This document shows positions 5,638 to 7,423 of a DNA stretch of 7,423 nucleotides, piece after piece (positions within the stretch are counted from its first letter, which is position 1; each line of letters starts with the position of its first letter). This stretch comes from Oscillospiraceae bacterium (lineage in GTDB: Bacteria; Bacillota; Clostridia; Oscillospirales; Ruminococcaceae). Made by a program: the position numbers and the translations under genes. Below the pieces are notes generated by a model. It did no database searches. It was not told the origin of the DNA and was given only the letters and a program-made list of their open reading frames with translations. The stretch spans positions 1 through 7,423 of the forward strand of contig JAFXOO010000261.1 of assembly GCA_017528675.1 (NCBI GenBank), given 5' to 3'.

Positions 5638-6937
5638 GGATGACGCTTCCGACACCGGCATGGAGAGTGTGCGGTTTGGTTACACCTCCGCGAAGAAGGC
5701 TGTATCCGGCATCAGATCGGCAGGACAAACCACAAGAAATACTCGGCGCACGATCCGGACAACCGGCACGGCAGCAAAGGAAACCGGCAAGGCTGCCATA
5801 AAGGCGGCACAGGCTGCGGCTCGGACGACCATGAAGATCACCAAGATCGCCGCAGATGCAGCAGCGACGGTCATTGCAGAACTGACAAGTCCGGTGATCC
5901 TGATCTTTGCTGTCGTGATCATCCTGTTTCTGCTGCTGGCTTCTCTTGTGGTCTTTATCACGAGCGGCTCGGCGGCAGGGACAACGATGCAGCGTGCCTA
6001 TCAGGAGGCTGCTGGTCTGGTGGAAGTCGATCCGCAGTATGATCTGGGTAAACAGCTTTTAGCACAGGTCTGGAATGAAAAACATGATGAGTTTAATCGC
6101 CTGATTGACGGGCTATATTACGACATCAATAACTTGCCGCATAGCAATCTGGTCTATCTGGAACGTACCGAGCCGGAAGCCCCGAAGAAGGTTTTTGATA
6201 AGGGGTTTCCTACCGGTGATTACAAGGATAATATCAAAAATGATGCCTGGGATTTTTCTTACAAAGAGGAAGAAATCCTTGCCATCGTCTATGTCTACAT
6301 GGAGGTTCAGGAGAATCAGGCGAATGGCACGACCGATGGGCTTTATCAGGTTACTTTCACGGAAGATGCTGTCCGTGCGGTCATTGACAAATGCGTCATG
6401 TTCACGGATACGGTCTACAACGGGCAGTATTGCAAGAATCAGAACTGCACGGTGCATACTGACCGGCACAAGAATCCGGAATGGGAGCGTGCGAACGATG
6501 AGAATAATCGACGCTGGAATACCTATTGGGACTGGTACAATAACGTCTATTCGGTCATCTATGACAATGGAAATATCCGGGACGGAACCGCAGCACAGGC
6601 GCATTGGAATAACACGGTGCAGCCTGCCATTGATCGCTGGCAGCGGGATCATAACCGGACAGCCTACAATGTGACATGGGAGCGTGGCTATTGGTTTTGC
6701 AATAGTGTGCTGCTCCCAGAGGCAAGAGATTCGGAGAACTGGAAGAACAACACGCCGGAGTATATCACCGATACCTCCTATTCCTGCGAACATGCGCATG
6801 ATCTGCATTCTATCGGGCTGGCGTTTTACAGTGCGGAGGATGTGATGAGTGCGCTGGGGTTTTCGGAGAATGAGAAGAAATGGGCTGAGATGACGGTGAA
6901 GGCGTTTGAACAGCAGAACACGGGAGGTTCACCATGA
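5603..6937 (+). CDS. Membrane-anchored T4SS surface protein, CD1108-like N-terminal region without CHAP domain
   Basis: A 444-residue protein. AAGGA (5590-5594) is 8 bases from ATG 5603, inside the end of virB4 (35-base overlap); GTG 5600 and ATG 5609 are alternatives. Numbering from 5603: residues ~30-92 are a basic Ala/Thr/Arg-rich helical region on the cytoplasmic side (TTRNTRRTIRTTGTAAKETG, then KAAQAAARTT), 96-119 a single membrane helix (VILIFAVVIILFLLLASLVV), and ~125-444 an outer domain. The outer domain has five Cys (264, 277, 282, 366, 395), nine Trp between 294 and 380, and a C-terminal C-E-H-A-H-D-L-H-S-I-G-L-A-F-Y-S-A-E-D-V-M block with A-L-G-F. Position after VirB4 and this last block suggest the CD1108-type proteins of Tn1549-like elements, which usually continue into a CHAP peptidoglycan hydrolase; here the gene stops at N-T-G-G-S-P with no hydrolase. 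A role in crossing or contacting the cell wall is inferred. The next gene overlaps by ATGA. Confidence 0.7.
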   Translation: MRMNPINRQINKDDASDTGMESVRFGYTSAKKAVSGIRSAGQTTRNTRRTIRTTGTAAKETGKAAIKAAQAAARTTMKITKIAADAAATVIAELTSPVILIFAVVIILFLLLASLVVFITSGSAAGTTMQRAYQEAAGLVEVDPQYDLGKQLLAQVWNEKHDEFNRLIDGLYYDINNLPHSNLVYLERTEPEAPKKVFDKGFPTGDYKDNIKNDAWDFSYKEEEILAIVYVYMEVQENQANGTTDGLYQVTFTEDAVRAVIDKCVMFTDTVYNGQYCKNQNCTVHTDRHKNPEWERANDENNRRWNTYWDWYNNVYSVIYDNGNIRDGTAAQAHWNNTVQPAIDRWQRDHNRTAYNVTWERGYWFCNSVLLPEARDSENWKNNTPEYITDTSYSCEHAHDLHSIGLAFYSAEDVMSALGFSENEKKWAEMTVKAFEQQNTGGSP

Positions 6938-7233
6938 AGAATCAAGAGAAACGGAAGGAACGTATAGAGAAGGTCAAGAAGTTTACAGCCAAAAACCGGC
7001 TGTTTATCCTGCTGGCAGTCGTCTGCTGTTTCTATCTGTTAGGAACAACGATTTTCGGGAAAGATCCTGAACCGCCGACGCAGGAAACGGTTCAGACGGA
7101 AACGGTACAGCAGCAGGAACCCGAACAATGGCGCTTCTACTGGATCGACGTCTGGGTGCTGGCCGTCGGCGGAGGCTTCTGCACGGTTATGATGATTCGT
7201 GAAAAACGCAAAGCGAAGGAGGACATCAAGTGA
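6934..7233 (+). CDS. Small two-helix membrane protein of unknown function
   Basis: A 99-residue protein. GGGAGG (6922-6927) is 6 bases from ATG 6934, and the start overlaps the preceding stop as ATGA, so the two are probably translationally coupled. A very basic N-terminus (residues 5-20: EKRKERIEKVKKFTAK) is followed by a membrane helix at about 22-41 containing a Cys-Cys pair, an outer loop of about 28 residues rich in Pro, Glu, Gln and Thr (DPEPPTQETVQTETVQQQEP), a second helix at about 69-88, and a basic tail (REKRKAKEDIK). By the positive-inside rule both ends are cytoplasmic. I do not recognise the family. Its place inside the transfer operon suggests an accessory membrane component of the T4SS. 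It overlaps the next gene by GTGA. Confidence 0.75.
   Translation: MKNQEKRKERIEKVKKFTAKNRLFILLAVVCCFYLLGTTIFGKDPEPPTQETVQTETVQQQEPEQWRFYWIDVWVLAVGGGFCTVMMIREKRKAKEDIK
7216..7222 (+). promoter_or_regulatory. Ribosome binding site deciding a GTG start
   Basis: AAGGAGG ends 7 bases before GTG 7230, an ideal spacing. It is the reason for choosing a GTG start for the last gene; no ATG occurs in that frame until 7329. Confidence 0.75.
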
Positions 7234-7423
7234 ATTACTTTTGCGATACCCATATCCAGTCCCGGCAAGATCAGGAGGCACGGTTCTTCATCGTGCTGGA
7301 GCAGGAGCAGCAGCTTACGAAAGAGCTGCTTGCTCAGAACATGCAGTACCGGGAGTTCTGCGAGAAACACCGTCCGAAAATGGTGCTGGCAGACTACATC
7401 GTCTATAGTACCGAAGCTGAGGT
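7230..7423 (+). CDS. Hypothetical protein, N-terminal part (3' partial, runs off the window)
   Basis: The frame from GTG 7230 is open to the window end (64 full codons). The start is supported by AAGGAGG at 7216-7222 and by the GTGA overlap with the previous stop, the same coupling style as the gene before. The visible residues read MNYFCDTHIQSRQDQEARFF, then a Glu/Gln/Leu-rich helical stretch (LEQEQQLTKELLAQNMQYRE), then FCEKHRPKMVLADYIVYSTE. No signal peptide or membrane segment is present, so it is likely cytoplasmic. The family is not recognised and the function unknown. Position in the operon suggests an accessory gene of the mobile element. Confidence 0.65.
   Translation, partial: MNYFCDTHIQSRQDQEARFFIVLEQEQQLTKELLAQNMQYREFCEKHRPKMVLADYIVYSTEAE

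Noticed and set aside
6105..6674. Plus-strand open frame of 189 codons inside the 5603-6937 gene
   Set aside because: Ile/Arg/Ser-rich frame-shadow without a ribosome site, inside a well-supported membrane-protein gene.

Overview
The window is a densely packed, single-strand (+) stretch of the DNA-transfer machinery of an integrative conjugative element (ICE). The gene order and several protein families match the type IV secretion (T4SS) module of Tn1549/CTn-like elements of Clostridia: Maff2-type small membrane proteins, a VirB6/TrbL-like channel protein, a PrgI-family protein, a VirB4-type ATPase, then a membrane-anchored surface protein of the type found downstream of VirB4 in these elements. 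Strong AGGAGG-type ribosome sites, ATGA/GTGA gene overlaps and a base composition near 50% G+C suggest a gut Firmicute of the Ruminococcus/Oscillospiraceae kind. The host is an inference from style, not from a marker gene. No integrase, relaxase, attachment site, RNA gene or CRISPR array lies in the window.

Layout. 1-531 is the C-terminal end of a gene that begins before the window, a very acidic tail perhaps belonging to the VirD4-type coupling protein. 567-1028 encodes a signal-peptide-bearing protein with one C-terminal Maff2/VirB2-like module. 1086-1577 encodes a protein made of two such modules in tandem, separated from the previous gene by a strong GC-rich hairpin. 1591-2712 is the VirB6/TrbL-like polytopic protein. 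2722-3114 is the PrgI-family protein. 3095-5637 is the VirB4 ATPase, broken into two reading frames at about 4030. 5603-6937 is a single-pass protein with a large Trp/Cys-containing outer domain. 6934-7233 is a small two-helix membrane protein. 7230 to the window end is the start of another gene, opened by a GTG codon with a strong ribosome site.

How they work together (inference from family roles). VirB4 would power assembly of the apparatus and substrate transfer. VirB6, PrgI and the Maff2 proteins would form the membrane channel and possibly a short pilus-like or pore structure. The 5603-6937 protein would sit outside the membrane facing the cell wall. All genes are close or overlapping and are probably one transcript whose promoter is upstream of the window; no promoter or intrinsic terminator was seen.

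Most notable: (1) the VirB4 gene is interrupted by a one-base frame change whose repair by a single C restores a natural R-L-L-Q-R-K junction, and the broken frame ends in an ATGA overlap that could allow re-initiation; (2) there are three copies of the Maff2/VirB2-like module in two adjacent genes, two of them fused head to tail.
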